64,000 bases of DNA, taken from positions 62,001-126,000 of the forward strand of contig NZ_JAARML010000003.1 of the NCBI RefSeq assembly GCF_011759375.1, written 5' to 3'. Source of the DNA: Paraflavitalea devenefica (GTDB taxonomy: Bacteria; Bacteroidota; Bacteroidia; Chitinophagales; Chitinophagaceae). The notes under the pieces were generated by a model that saw only the letters and a program-made list of their open reading frames with translations, did no database searches and was not told the origin of the DNA. The translations under genes and the position numbers were made by a program. This document shows, piece by piece, positions 43,273 to 53,830 of the stretch; position 1 is the stretch's first letter, and every line of letters starts with the position of its first letter.

Positions 43273-43386
43273 GATGGTTCGTATATGAGGTGACTCCCTT
43301 CCACAAAACCAGTAAGCACGCACAGGCAATAACGCTCTGCCAGGTACAGATATTTTACTGTTTTACAGGGATTATGATCAAGACGG

Positions 43387-44919
43387 TTACTCCCACTCGA
43401 TCGTTGCAGGCGGTTTACTGCTGATATCGTACACCACCCGGTTAATTCCCTTCACATTATTGATAATATCATTCGAAATATGTGCCAGGAAATCGTAAGG
43501 GAGGTGCGCCCAGTCGGCCGTCATACCATCTACAGAGGTAACTGCCCGTAAGGCAACTGTGAACTCATAGGTGCGCTCATCACCCATTACGCCTACACTC
43601 TTCACCGGCAGGAGGATAGCGCCGGCCTGCCATACCTGGTCGTACAGGTGGTGGTCTTTTAAGCCTTGTATGTAGCGGTCATCGGCTTCCTGCAGCAACT
43701 GTACCCTATCCGGGGTGATCTCTCCCAGTATGCGGATGGCTAATCCGGGGCCGGGGAAAGGATGACGATTTAACAAATTAGCAGGGATTCCCAGTTCGGC
43801 GCCCACGCGGCGTACCTCATCTTTAAAGAGGGTACGCAGGGGTTCTACCAGCTCCAGGTGCATAATATCGGGCAAACCACCCACATTGTGGTGCGATTTG
43901 ATGGTGACTGAAGGACCATGTACAGATACGCTCTCGATCACATCGGGGTAAATGGTACCCTGGCCCAGTAATCCGATCCCTTCCACTTTCTTAGCCTCTT
44001 CCTGGAAAACATCTATAAATAACTTGCCAATGGTTTTGCGCTTGGCCTCGGGGTCGGTTTTCCCCTTCAGTTCATTATAGAAAAGCTCTTTGGCATCCAC
44101 GCCTTTTACATTGAGGCCGATAGTGCCGTAGGTATCCAGTACTTGTTGGAATTCATTCTTGCGCAGCACGCCATTGTCCACAAAAATGCCAAAGAGGCGT
44201 TCACCGATGGCCTTGTGGATGAGGGTGGCGGCAACTGTGGAATCCACACCACCACTTAATGCCATGATCACTTTACGGTCGCCGATCTGCTTTTTGAGGG
44301 CATTCACGGTATCGGTAATAAAGTGGGCGGGCGTCCAGTCCTGCTTACAACCGCAGATATTAACGAGGAAGTTCTTCAGTATTTTTTTCCCTTCAATAGA
44401 GTGGTATACTTCGGGGTGGAACTGTACACAGTAAAGGGGCAGTTCTGTACCATTCTTTTTAAAGGCAGCATAGGGAATGGTATCGGTAGTGGCCAGTACT
44501 TCAAAGCCGGAGGGAAGGTCCAGTACGGAATCGGCGTGGCTCATCCACACCTGGCTGTTATCGGTAACATCCTTCAGCAGGATGTCTTCTTTCGTTTTGG
44601 TCATCAGGGCGCGGCCATATTCCCTTTTATTGCTGTTGGCTACCCGTCCGCCAAATTGCTTGGCGGTAAGCTGGGCGCCATAACACACGCCCAGCAGCGG
44701 TAGTTGCTGGTGCAGGCTGGCTATGTCAACCATCGGGGCATTGGCATCATTTACCGAGAAGGGAGAACCCGACAGGATAATGCCCTTCAGGGAGGCGTCA
44801 AATTCAATTTTGTGATGGTAAGGGACTATTTCACAATATACGTTGGCCTCGCGGACGGCCCTGGCAATCAATTGAGTATACTGACTGCCGAAATCGAGAA
44901 TGAGAATCTTTTCCGTCAT
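43387..44919 (-). CDS. guaA: GMP synthase (glutamine-hydrolysing)
   Basis: 510 residues. Converts XMP to GMP with glutamine and ATP in purine synthesis. The N-terminal class I glutamine amidotransferase has Cys79 (LLGVCYGAQLT) and VQFHPEVYHS; the ATP pyrophosphatase domain has MALSGGVDSTVAATLIHKAI; the C-terminal dimerisation domain has HPFPGPGLAIRILGE and ends with the usual PPATIEWE. Cytoplasmic housekeeping gene, divergent from the GIN lipoprotein at 45031. Confidence 0.98.
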   Translation of the reverse strand: MTEKILILDFGSQYTQLIARAVREANVYCEIVPYHHKIEFDASLKGIILSGSPFSVNDANAPMVDIASLHQQLPLLGVCYGAQLTAKQFGGRVANSNKREYGRALMTKTKEDILLKDVTDNSQVWMSHADSVLDLPSGFEVLATTDTIPYAAFKKNGTELPLYCVQFHPEVYHSIEGKKILKNFLVNICGCKQDWTPAHFITDTVNALKKQIGDRKVIMALSGGVDSTVAATLIHKAIGERLFGIFVDNGVLRKNEFQQVLDTYGTIGLNVKGVDAKELFYNELKGKTDPEAKRKTIGKLFIDVFQEEAKKVEGIGLLGQGTIYPDVIESVSVHGPSVTIKSHHNVGGLPDIMHLELVEPLRTLFKDEVRRVGAELGIPANLLNRHPFPGPGLAIRILGEITPDRVQLLQEADDRYIQGLKDHHLYDQVWQAGAILLPVKSVGVMGDERTYEFTVALRAVTSVDGMTADWAHLPYDFLAHISNDIINNVKGINRVVYDISSKPPATIEWE

Positions 44920-44995
44920 GGTGGTGCGAAGGTAAGAAAAGTTTTGGGTAACGTTTTTGGCTCCCTTGCGTCTAATTATGAAAAATCACCAATAA

Positions 44996-45013
44996 TTCAG
45001 CATTTTTGCTGAA
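44996..45013 (+). promoter_or_regulatory. Short stem-loop in the GIN-gene leader
   Basis: TTCAGCA and TGCTGAA enclose TTTT, 17 bases before the ATG at 45031. Role unknown; it may affect translation or act on the divergent guaA transcript. Confidence 0.35.
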
Positions 45014-45030
45014 GCCAAATAACCCAACAC

Positions 45031-45750
45031 ATGAAAAAGCTCCTTCTTATTCTTTGCACTGCTACTATTTTATTTTCCTCCTGTGACTTTGTGACCGGCG
45101 AACGGGTCAAGGGAAATGGTAATGTGAAAACAGAAGAACGCTCAGAAACCGGTTTTACCGGCGTTGTCTCAGGCATCAATTTTGAAACTTATGTAGGCAT
45201 TGGTCCTTACGCAGTAAAAATTGAAGCAGAAGAAAATATTATCCCTTACATTGAAACTTTTGTAGACAATGGGGTGCTGAAGATCCATACCAAAGATGGC
45301 TTCTGGTTAAAACCCCGCCGCACCGTGAAGGTATATGTTACAGCTCCCCGCTTAAACAAAATCAACTCAGAAGGAAACGGGAATGTATTCAGTACTACAA
45401 AGATTACTGATTCTGCCAGGATTGACCTGAATGTAGGTGGCAATGCCAAAATGAAGGTGGAAGTAGATGCTCCTGAAATTGATGCAGACCTTGGTGGCAA
45501 TGGTGGTATTGAGATAAAAGGACAGACCCGCGACTTCAAGTGCAAAATAACCGGTAATGGAGAGATTGAAGCTTTTGATCTGCAAACAGAATCAGCCAGT
45601 ATGGAGGTTATGGGTAATGGTAATGCGAATGTCACGGCCAGTGTAAAGCTGGATGTACGGATCACTGGCAATGGCAATGTGCGCTATAAAGGCAATGCCC
45701 AGACTTCCACACATATTACCGGGAATGGAAATGTCAGGAAAGTTGATTAG
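45031..45750 (+). CDS. GIN-domain (DUF2807) lipoprotein with GNGN repeats
   Basis: 239 residues with a lipoprotein signal (MKKLLLILCTATILFSSC, Cys 18). The mature chain is a right-handed beta-helix of the GIN/DUF2807 type: turns of about 20-25 residues each carry a G-N-G-N/K motif (VKGNGNV, SEGNGNV, GGNGGI, TGNGEI, MGNGNAN, TGNGNV twice). The repeats keep near-perfect phase, so the helix face is regular. Surface- or periplasm-exposed lipoprotein; the family is widespread in Bacteroidota without a known role. Gene stands alone, divergent from guaA, convergent with pbpC. Confidence 0.93.
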   Translation: MKKLLLILCTATILFSSCDFVTGERVKGNGNVKTEERSETGFTGVVSGINFETYVGIGPYAVKIEAEENIIPYIETFVDNGVLKIHTKDGFWLKPRRTVKVYVTAPRLNKINSEGNGNVFSTTKITDSARIDLNVGGNAKMKVEVDAPEIDADLGGNGGIEIKGQTRDFKCKITGNGEIEAFDLQTESASMEVMGNGNANVTASVKLDVRITGNGNVRYKGNAQTSTHITGNGNVRKVD

Positions 45751-45764
45751 TGAGTTATCACTAC

Positions 45765-48107
45765 TCACATATTCACGTACCGCACCCTGATCCATATATT
45801 CCTGTTCCTGCCCTTATCATCCGTGCAGGATATTTTGACCGGTCCTTCTTCAGGGATAAAGAATTGCTTGGTCTTCACTTCCGCTGCTTTAAAGAAGCGG
45901 TTGTTGATGTACCAGTAGACTTTGCTTACGTCATTACCGGTTTGACAGGTTAGCTGCAAGGGTTCGGGATGTTTGCTGCTGATAAGATATTCAGCGCCAT
46001 TCCGGGGGGAGGTGATGGCTGGTGCTCCACCGGCAAAGATCTTTTCACAGTTGGGATTGTGTTCCGGTATTTTTTGATAGGCGATGTGGTGCTCATCATA
46101 GTATTGCTGCATTTCTGCAGACACCGTTTTATACCATTGTTTTTTGTAACCTGCTGCCGGCATACAGAGCTTGCAATAAGATAGTTTGGCATCTGGAGAA
46201 ATCATTACCTCCTGCATGTTGTTGCAGGCCTGCGTAGAAGAGATGAGCGGAATGAAATAATCTGTTACCGTGTTGTGGCAATGGTCTGTTGGCGCCATGC
46301 CGGTCTCTGAACAAACGAGGCGGCTGTCGCAATCCTTCGGTTGAGTAAACCATTCCTGGTCGCTGTCATAATCTATGGTATTGAATACCCTGAACAGGAG
46401 AGGAGTGGCTACATTGGCGCCGCTTAGTTCCGGAATGCCGAGGGCCGAGAAATTGCCTACCCATATACCTACCGTGTAGTTCTTATTGTAACCAATACTC
46501 CAGGCATCCCGGCGGCCATAAGAGGTGCCTGTTTTCCAGGCTATCTTGGGCATGTGCTCCGTGCTTTGCCAGTTGAGGGGGAAGTCGGGCCGGTTAACTT
46601 TCGACAGCATTTCATTGATCATAAAGGTGGCGGCAGGGCTGATGACCGCATAGTCGCTGCGGTTATTTGCTTCGGCTGTGGAAAGCGCTCCGTCTATTGC
46701 CCTGGTATAGTTCGGCCTGAAGTATTTTCCTTCATGCGCAAAGGAGCTGTACAAGCCCGTCAGTTCTTCGAGGGTAGCGCCACATCCTCCCAGTACCATC
46801 GACAGTCCCAGTTTCTTTTGGTCTTTTTTGATCTGCCGGAAATCGCAGGCGGCCAGCTTATGCACCAGCTTATCTTTTCCCAGCATCCTTAATCCTTTAA
46901 CGGCTGGTATATTGAGGGAATGCTCCAGCGCGTATTCCATGGTTACATATCCGTTGAATTGCTTGTCATAGTTTTCGGGTGCATAGCCGTCATAGTTGAC
47001 CGCTACATCGGTGATCACCGCTTTGGGGGTCATCAAACCTTCGTCTATACACAAGCCATACAGCAGCGGCTTTAAGGTGCTGCCCGGCTGGCGGATCGCA
47101 GCGGCGCCATTCACCTGCCCGGCATCGAGGGTATCATAAAAGCCGGAAGAACCTACATAGGTTACCACATTATGGGTGTGGTTGTTGATGATCACTACGG
47201 CTGCATTGCGGATGTTCTTCAGGCGTAGTGTGCGGGCATAATCCTCCACCAGTTTCTCCACTTTGGATTGGGTGTTCATGTCAATATTCGTGGCGATGAT
47301 ATCACCGCCCTGCCGCTTTAACCGGTAGGCGAGGTGGGGGATCAGTTTAGGTACAACGCCCCGGGTAGCATGCAGGGGTTCGCTCAGGGCATCCTGTATT
47401 TCTTTTTCCGTAAACACTTTGCCGGCGGCAAACTTCTTTAACCAGCGGTTCCTTTCCTGTACGATAAGGTCATTGTGCTTACCCATGACGAGGGAGGAAG
47501 GGCGGTTGGGGATGATAGACAGGGCTGTGATCTCGGCCAGGGAAAGGTGATCGGGATTCTTTTTGAAATACAGGATGGATGCGCTCTTGACCCCTTCAAT
47601 ATTGCCGCCATAAGGCACCAGGTTCAGGTACAGTTGTAAGATCTCGTCTTTACTGTATCTCCATTCCAGCTCAAAGGCCCTGAACATTTCTACCAGCTTA
47701 TTGAACCAGGTGCGCCGTTTGGGCTCCAGGGCCCGGGCTACCTGCATGGTGATGGTACTGGCGCCGGATGTACGTTTCAGCCGGAAGATATTCTTCGCCA
47801 TTGCCCGGCCAATAGCCAGCACATTTACACCGGGATGGTAATAAAAGTATTGATCTTCCTTTTCAATGATGGTCTTGCGCAGTAGGGGTGATATCTCTTC
47901 CAGCGTCGTTTTCATGCGCCACTTTTCATCTTTCGTCAGAAAAGCATGTATTACCTCGCCTTTGTGATCGGTAATGATGGTAGAATATTCCACCTGGTCG
48001 GGCAGGGGGAATATCCATTGCAGCAAGAGGAAAAGCAGGAACAGGCCACCGCTGGTGATCAGCAACCATTTACACCCTAACTTCAACTTACGCCGGATAT
48101 TTTTCAC
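45765..48107 (-). CDS. pbpC: Penicillin-binding protein 1C
   Basis: 780 residues. Bifunctional peptidoglycan synthase anchored by one N-terminal helix (LLITSGGLFLLFLLLQWIF). The glycosyltransferase (GT51) has EKEDQYFYYHPGVN and the motif ASTITMQVARALEP; the transpeptidase has the SxxK serine in GSTLKPLLYG, the SLN motif in HSLNIPAVKG and KTGTSYGRRDAW; the C-terminal BiPBP_C domain starts near residue 690. Start is GTG at 48107; no ATG fits. It faces the thioester alpha-2-macroglobulin gene across a 290-base gap, the arrangement known in many Gram-negatives where the two act together in envelope defence. Confidence 0.95.
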   Translation of the reverse strand: MKNIRRKLKLGCKWLLITSGGLFLLFLLLQWIFPLPDQVEYSTIITDHKGEVIHAFLTKDEKWRMKTTLEEISPLLRKTIIEKEDQYFYYHPGVNVLAIGRAMAKNIFRLKRTSGASTITMQVARALEPKRRTWFNKLVEMFRAFELEWRYSKDEILQLYLNLVPYGGNIEGVKSASILYFKKNPDHLSLAEITALSIIPNRPSSLVMGKHNDLIVQERNRWLKKFAAGKVFTEKEIQDALSEPLHATRGVVPKLIPHLAYRLKRQGGDIIATNIDMNTQSKVEKLVEDYARTLRLKNIRNAAVVIINNHTHNVVTYVGSSGFYDTLDAGQVNGAAAIRQPGSTLKPLLYGLCIDEGLMTPKAVITDVAVNYDGYAPENYDKQFNGYVTMEYALEHSLNIPAVKGLRMLGKDKLVHKLAACDFRQIKKDQKKLGLSMVLGGCGATLEELTGLYSSFAHEGKYFRPNYTRAIDGALSTAEANNRSDYAVISPAATFMINEMLSKVNRPDFPLNWQSTEHMPKIAWKTGTSYGRRDAWSIGYNKNYTVGIWVGNFSALGIPELSGANVATPLLFRVFNTIDYDSDQEWFTQPKDCDSRLVCSETGMAPTDHCHNTVTDYFIPLISSTQACNNMQEVMISPDAKLSYCKLCMPAAGYKKQWYKTVSAEMQQYYDEHHIAYQKIPEHNPNCEKIFAGGAPAITSPRNGAEYLISSKHPEPLQLTCQTGNDVSKVYWYINNRFFKAAEVKTKQFFIPEEGPVKISCTDDKGRNRNIWIRVRYVNM

Positions 48108-48397
48108 GGGTTAAAGATATTGCCCTTCCTGAGAATTTGTGGGACTCTGTCCCATAAATTACGCTACGAATTAACAAATCCTTATCTCCTGCTATTTGCA
48201 AATGGCATTGGCGGTAATGTATCTTTCATATGAAATAACCTGTATGGATTCGTCCAGCCTTCCTCCTTAGTTCTCCTGCACATTTATCATGGTATTCCGG
48301 GATATTTATTACCTGATGTTCAACGAACGTTGGGGAATCACCGATATTTTGTATTTTAACGCCGCTTTTCCTACAATCACGTCAATATTAACCCTTT

Positions 48398-51300
48398 ATG
48401 CGTAAACAACTGTTAGCTGTAACAACCGTAGTGGTTGTTATTTTTTTGCTTGCCTGTAACCGCAGTATTGTAAATCTTGATTATACCAATGCCAAAGGGG
48501 AAGTACAATCCCTCGGCAACCTGGTATTCCGTTTTGATAAATCCCTCGTAGCCGATTCCCTGCTGAACCAGTGGGACTCTACCGACTATATTTCTTTTGA
48601 ACCCAAGATACCCGGCCGCTTCCGGTGGGAGTCGCCAGACCAACTGGTATTCTCCCCTGCCCGGCCCTTACCACCCGCTACCAGTTTCAAGGCTAAGCTG
48701 AACAGCGATATCCTTCAACACAGTAAGTATGGTAAGATCGGCAAGGCCGATGAGATTACTTTTGCCACGCCTTACCTGCAACTGGATAATACGAACGTTA
48801 CCTGGACGCTGGCCGATGAGCGCAGCACTTCGGCTGTACCACAGGTAGACCTTTATTTCAATTATCCTGTGAACCCCGCCACCATTAAGGAAAAGATGAA
48901 ACTGGAGATTGGTGGCAAAACAGCCAGTTATGACGTGCTTACCCTCTCCAACGATAGCAAGATATCCCTGCGTGTATTGGGCATAAAAGCAGAAGACAAA
49001 GACCTCGATGCCCAGGTAACACTGGATAAAGGACTGGTACCGGAAGGCGGCTCCAATGGCACCAAAGAGGCCATTGAAAACAAGCTCGTTATTCCTTCTC
49101 CATTTAACCTCAGCATTAATGACGTGACTGCTGAGCATGATGGCACCGGCGGAACTGTGTATGTGCGTACCAGTCAACAGGTGGTGATGGAAAATATCAG
49201 TTCCCGCCTGCAGTTTGACCCGGCTGTAAAGTTCACGGTACAACAAACAGAAGACGGGTTCAGCATTAACAGTGAAAGTTTCGATGCCGATAAAACCTAC
49301 GCTGTTACGATTGCCAAGGGATTGCGTGGCCGCATTGGCGGCGTATTAAGGGAAGAGTACAAGGGCAATGTAGCTTTTGGTGAACTGGAACCTGCCCTTC
49401 GTTTTGGCAACAGTAAAGGAGTTTATTTGTCATCCAAGGGCAGCCAGAATATTGAAGTGAAGATCACGAATATACCCAAGGTAAAGGTGATCATTTCCAA
49501 GATCTATGAAAGCAACCTGTTGTTTGCGCAACGGTATGGTTATTATCCCCAGGATTCCCGGAGGGGAACAGAGGAGGGGGATGGTGAATATTATGAAGAG
49601 GATTATTATGGTGGTGGCGGTGATCTGTCGGTAGGTGATGTGATCTATGAGAAGGAGATCGAGACCCGCACCCTGCCCAAGTATGGCAATAGCCGCCTGT
49701 TTACGTTTAATGTGGAAGACCGCCTGCCCGACTTCAAGGGTATTTATCATATCAAGATCCGCTCTACTACCGATTACTGGGTTACGGATAGCCGTTTTAT
49801 CTCCAAATCAGATCTTGGGTTAATTGCCAAAGAAGGCAAGGACAAGATCTTTGTATTTACCAATTCTATTAAAACGGCTGAAGCGGTGAATGGCGTGAAT
49901 GTGGTTGCCTATGGTAATAATAACCAGGTATTGGGCATGGGCACTACGAATGCCGATGGTGTGGCCGAACTAACGCTTACGCGCAAGGAGTTTGCCGGTT
50001 TCCGTCCGGCTATGATCATCGCCAAAACGGCTGATGATTTCAATTACCTGCCTTTTAATAATACCCGGGTCAATACTTCCCGCTTTGAAGTGGGCGGCAA
50101 ACGCAGCAATAGCACCGGCCTCGATGCCTTTATTTATGCTGAAAGGGATATTTACCGGCCGGGAGAAAAGGTGAATTTCTCCGTGATCCTGCGCGACAGG
50201 CAATGGAAATCACCCGGTGAGCTGCCGGTGAAGATGAAGTTCCTGCTGCCGAATGGTAAAGAGCTGAAGACTTTCCGTAAGACCCTCAATGCGCAAGGTT
50301 CATTGGAAGGCGATGTAGATATAGCGGTATCTGCTATTACCGGTAGCTATACCCTGGAAGTGTATACCTCCAATGATGTATTACTGGGTAGCAAGAATTT
50401 CAGCATTGAAGAGTTTGTGCCCGACAGGATCAAGGTATCTGCCAAACTGGACAAGCCATTCCTGTTACCCGGACAGACAGGCAACCTGTCTATTAATGCT
50501 GTTAACTTCTTTGGCCCACCTGCTGCGAACCGTAATTATGAAGCGGAGGTACAGGTAAAACAAAAGTATTTTGCTCCTAAAAAGTACAACCGTTACAATT
50601 TCGGTATCCAGAACCAGGCTATTTCCTTTGAGAAAGATGTGAAAGAGGGCAGCACCGACGACAATGGTAATGCCAGCATGAGTTATGCTGTACCGGATAT
50701 ATATGCCAATAAAGGACTGTTGCAGGCTACATTCTATGCTACCGTATTTGATGAAACAGGCCGGCCGGTAAGCCGTACCGCCGCTGCCGATATTTTCACG
50801 CAAAATGTATTCTTTGGCATTGGCAGTGATGGTTACTGGTATTACCCGTTGAACCAGTCTATCCGTTTTCCGCTCATCGCCCTGGACAAGAATGAGAACC
50901 TGGCTGCGGGCGCCAAAGCTGAAGTAAAGGTGATCAAGCATGATTACCGTACCATTCTGCGGAAAGAAGGCAGTTATTTCCGTTATGAATCGCAGCAGGA
51001 TGATAAGGTAGTGGCGCAGCAGGTAGTAGCGGTAAGCGGTGAGAATACAGCCTTCTCCTTTGTGCCACGGTCACCGGGCAATTATGAGGTGCGGGTGGCT
51101 ATTCCCGGTGCTTCCAGTTATGTGAGCCGTACTTTCTATAGTTATGGCTTCTGGGGTGGCGATAACAGTTCTTTTGAAGTGGATGCAGAAGGCAATATTG
51201 ATATAGAGCTGGATAAGTCTACTTACCAGTCGGGCGAAAGCGCCAAAGTATTGTTCAAGACACCTTTCAGCGGACGTATGCTGGTAACGATGGAAACAGA

Positions 51301-53812
51301 TAAGGTGGTTTCTTACCAGTATGTAAATGTGGAGAACCGCAGCGCCTCTGTTGACCTGAAACTGACGGCAGAACATTTGCCCAACGTATATGTTACCGCT
51401 ACACTGATCAAGCCGCATGATGTAAGTGAAATACCGCTTACCGTGGCACATGGCTTCCAGAGCATCCGCGTGGAAGAGAAAGACCGTAAGATAGCAGTTG
51501 CTATTGAAGCTCAGAAAGCAGTGCGTTCCCGTACCCGCCAAACGGTGAAGGTAAAAGCGGCGCCCGGCAGTTATGTTACGCTGGCCGCGGTAGATAATGG
51601 TGTACTGCAGGTGAGCGATTTCCAGACCCCCGATCCTTATGGTTATTTCTATGCGCCTAAATCTTTGGAGGTATCGGCGTATGATATGTACCCCCTCCTG
51701 TTCCCTGAATTGAAAGCGCGCCTGAGCAGTACGGGTGGTGACGGCGACCTGGAGATGAACAAGCGTACCAACCCCATGCCGGCCAAGCGCATTAAGATCG
51801 TTTCTTACTGGAGCGGTATTGCCAAAGCCGATGGCAGTGGTAATGCCAGCTTTGAGTTTGATATCCCCCAATTCAGTGGTGAAGTACGGCTGATGGCGGT
51901 AGCTTATAAAGATGAAAGCTTTGGCAGCAGTGAGAGCGCTATTACCGTGGCCGACCCATTGGTATTGAGCACCGCCCTGCCCAGGTTCCTGAGCCCGGGT
52001 GATACGGCTACAGTGCCGGTGATCATTACCAATACCACCGCAAAAAGTACCTCCGCTACCGCTACCTTGAATGTAAGCGGTCCGCTGAAAGTAATAGGTG
52101 ATAGCAGGCAATCGGTATCCCTGAATGCCAATAGTGAGAACCGAGCCGTATTCCAGGTGGTAGCTACCCCTGCAGTGAATGTGGGTAAGGTGGCAGTAGA
52201 AGTACAGGGATTGGGCGAGAAGTTCAGTGATGAAACCGAGATCAGTGTGCGTCCGGCCTCCCCCTTACAGGTATTGACGGGCGGCGGCAGTATTACCGGC
52301 AGCAATACCCAACGTGTTGCGATACCGGTGAATGATTTCCTGCCGGGTAGTTCCGATTACCAGTTGATCGTAAGCCGCAGTCCTGCCCTTGAGCTGGGCA
52401 AGCAGTTGCGCTACCTGGTACAATATCCTTATGGCTGTACAGAACAAACGGTGTCGGCTGCCTTCCCGCAACTATACTATGAAGATATGGTGCAGCAAAT
52501 GCAGGGAAAACAAATGGCTAACAGCGGCGCTAACTGGAATGTGCTGGAGGCTATCCGGAAGATCAAACTGCGCCAGTTATACACCGGTGGCGTTACGTTA
52601 TGGGATGGCGAAGGTGAGGAGCAGTGGTGGGCCTCTGTTTATGCGGCTCACTTCTTAATTGAAGCGCAGAAAGCGGGTTTTGATGTGGATAAGAGCGTGC
52701 TGAACGGACTGACCAATTTCCTCAACAGCCGCCTGAAGAATAAAGAGACGATCCTTTATTATTATAACCAGAAGGAACAAAAGAAGATTGCGCCCAAGGA
52801 AGTGCCTTATAGTTTGTATGTGCTGGCGCTGGCCGGGAAGCCCAATGTGTCGGCCATGAACTATTATAAAGCCAACCCGCAGTTGTTGAGCCTGGATGGT
52901 AAATACCTGCTGAGTGTGGCGTATGCCATTGCGGGTGACAAAGCGAAGTTCCGGGAATTGCTGCCCACTTCCTTTACCGGGGAGGTATCGGTGGCGCAGA
53001 CCGGTGGCAGCTTCTATTCCGATATACGTGATGAGGCGGTAGCATTGAATGCCTTACTGGATGTAGATCCCGGTAATCCGCAGATACCCACTATGACAAA
53101 GCATGTAGCCGATAAGCTGAAACAGCGGTATTGGTACAGCACCCAGGAATGTTCTTTCAGTTTCCTGGCGCTGGGCAAGCAGGCGCGGGCAGCCAATAAT
53201 GCTACGGTAACGGCCGACGTAAAAGTGAATGGTAAAACAGTAGGTACTGCCGGTACCAATGTGCTGAAATTAAATGCGAAGCAGCTTGGCAACAATAATG
53301 TAGAGATTATAACCAAAGGCGAAGGCCGTCTTTATTATTACTGGCAGAGTGAAGGCATCAGTGCGAGCGGCAGCTATAAAGAGGAAGACAATTATATCCG
53401 GGTACGCCGGAAATTCTTTGACCGTTATGGCCGGGTGGTGAGTGGCAACAGCTTTAAGCAAAATGATATGATCGTGGTGCAGATCACACTGGAAAAGACC
53501 TACAGCGGAGATGTGGACAATATAGTGATTGCTGACCTGTTGCCGGCCGGGTTTGAAATAGAGAACCCGCGTACGAAAGAGATACCAGGTATGGACTGGA
53601 TCAAAGATGCCCATACGCCCACGGCGCTGGATGTGCGTGATGACCGGATTAACCTGTTTGTAAACCTGCAAAGCACGAAACAAACGTATTATTATGCGGT
53701 GCGTGCGGTATCGCCCGGCTTGTATCATATGGGACCTGTAAGCGCCGATGCCATGTATAATGGAGAATACCATTCTTATAATGGTGCAGGGGTTATACGG
53801 GTAACACAGTAA
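48398..53812 (+). CDS. Alpha-2-macroglobulin lipoprotein with thioester
   Basis: 1804 residues. A lipoprotein signal (MRKQLLAVTTVVVVIFLLAC, Cys about 20) anchors it. MG-type beta-domains fill the N-terminal half, with YAERDIYRPGEKVNFSVILR (MG2) near 577 and the alpha-2-macroglobulin domain near 1130-1260. The thioester motif GCTEQT is present near residue 1347, so it can in principle trap attacking proteases covalently, followed by the alpha/alpha toroid (LYYYNQKEQKKIAPKEVPYS) and a receptor-domain-like C-terminus. It is the YfhM type, divergent from pbpC (PBP1C), a pair proposed to protect and repair the envelope. A sigma factor follows 18 bases later. Confidence 0.95.
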   Translation: MRKQLLAVTTVVVVIFLLACNRSIVNLDYTNAKGEVQSLGNLVFRFDKSLVADSLLNQWDSTDYISFEPKIPGRFRWESPDQLVFSPARPLPPATSFKAKLNSDILQHSKYGKIGKADEITFATPYLQLDNTNVTWTLADERSTSAVPQVDLYFNYPVNPATIKEKMKLEIGGKTASYDVLTLSNDSKISLRVLGIKAEDKDLDAQVTLDKGLVPEGGSNGTKEAIENKLVIPSPFNLSINDVTAEHDGTGGTVYVRTSQQVVMENISSRLQFDPAVKFTVQQTEDGFSINSESFDADKTYAVTIAKGLRGRIGGVLREEYKGNVAFGELEPALRFGNSKGVYLSSKGSQNIEVKITNIPKVKVIISKIYESNLLFAQRYGYYPQDSRRGTEEGDGEYYEEDYYGGGGDLSVGDVIYEKEIETRTLPKYGNSRLFTFNVEDRLPDFKGIYHIKIRSTTDYWVTDSRFISKSDLGLIAKEGKDKIFVFTNSIKTAEAVNGVNVVAYGNNNQVLGMGTTNADGVAELTLTRKEFAGFRPAMIIAKTADDFNYLPFNNTRVNTSRFEVGGKRSNSTGLDAFIYAERDIYRPGEKVNFSVILRDRQWKSPGELPVKMKFLLPNGKELKTFRKTLNAQGSLEGDVDIAVSAITGSYTLEVYTSNDVLLGSKNFSIEEFVPDRIKVSAKLDKPFLLPGQTGNLSINAVNFFGPPAANRNYEAEVQVKQKYFAPKKYNRYNFGIQNQAISFEKDVKEGSTDDNGNASMSYAVPDIYANKGLLQATFYATVFDETGRPVSRTAAADIFTQNVFFGIGSDGYWYYPLNQSIRFPLIALDKNENLAAGAKAEVKVIKHDYRTILRKEGSYFRYESQQDDKVVAQQVVAVSGENTAFSFVPRSPGNYEVRVAIPGASSYVSRTFYSYGFWGGDNSSFEVDAEGNIDIELDKSTYQSGESAKVLFKTPFSGRMLVTMETDKVVSYQYVNVENRSASVDLKLTAEHLPNVYVTATLIKPHDVSEIPLTVAHGFQSIRVEEKDRKIAVAIEAQKAVRSRTRQTVKVKAAPGSYVTLAAVDNGVLQVSDFQTPDPYGYFYAPKSLEVSAYDMYPLLFPELKARLSSTGGDGDLEMNKRTNPMPAKRIKIVSYWSGIAKADGSGNASFEFDIPQFSGEVRLMAVAYKDESFGSSESAITVADPLVLSTALPRFLSPGDTATVPVIITNTTAKSTSATATLNVSGPLKVIGDSRQSVSLNANSENRAVFQVVATPAVNVGKVAVEVQGLGEKFSDETEISVRPASPLQVLTGGGSITGSNTQRVAIPVNDFLPGSSDYQLIVSRSPALELGKQLRYLVQYPYGCTEQTVSAAFPQLYYEDMVQQMQGKQMANSGANWNVLEAIRKIKLRQLYTGGVTLWDGEGEEQWWASVYAAHFLIEAQKAGFDVDKSVLNGLTNFLNSRLKNKETILYYYNQKEQKKIAPKEVPYSLYVLALAGKPNVSAMNYYKANPQLLSLDGKYLLSVAYAIAGDKAKFRELLPTSFTGEVSVAQTGGSFYSDIRDEAVALNALLDVDPGNPQIPTMTKHVADKLKQRYWYSTQECSFSFLALGKQARAANNATVTADVKVNGKTVGTAGTNVLKLNAKQLGNNNVEIITKGEGRLYYYWQSEGISASGSYKEEDNYIRVRRKFFDRYGRVVSGNSFKQNDMIVVQITLEKTYSGDVDNIVIADLLPAGFEIENPRTKEIPGMDWIKDAHTPTALDVRDDRINLFVNLQSTKQTYYYAVRAVSPGLYHMGPVSADAMYNGEYHSYNGAGVIRVTQ

Positions 53813-53830
53813 TAAATAGAATAAATAGCT

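Noticed and set aside
51071..52111. 346-codon ORF antisense to the macroglobulin gene
   Set aside because: Shadow frame from codon bias of the long gene on the plus strand.
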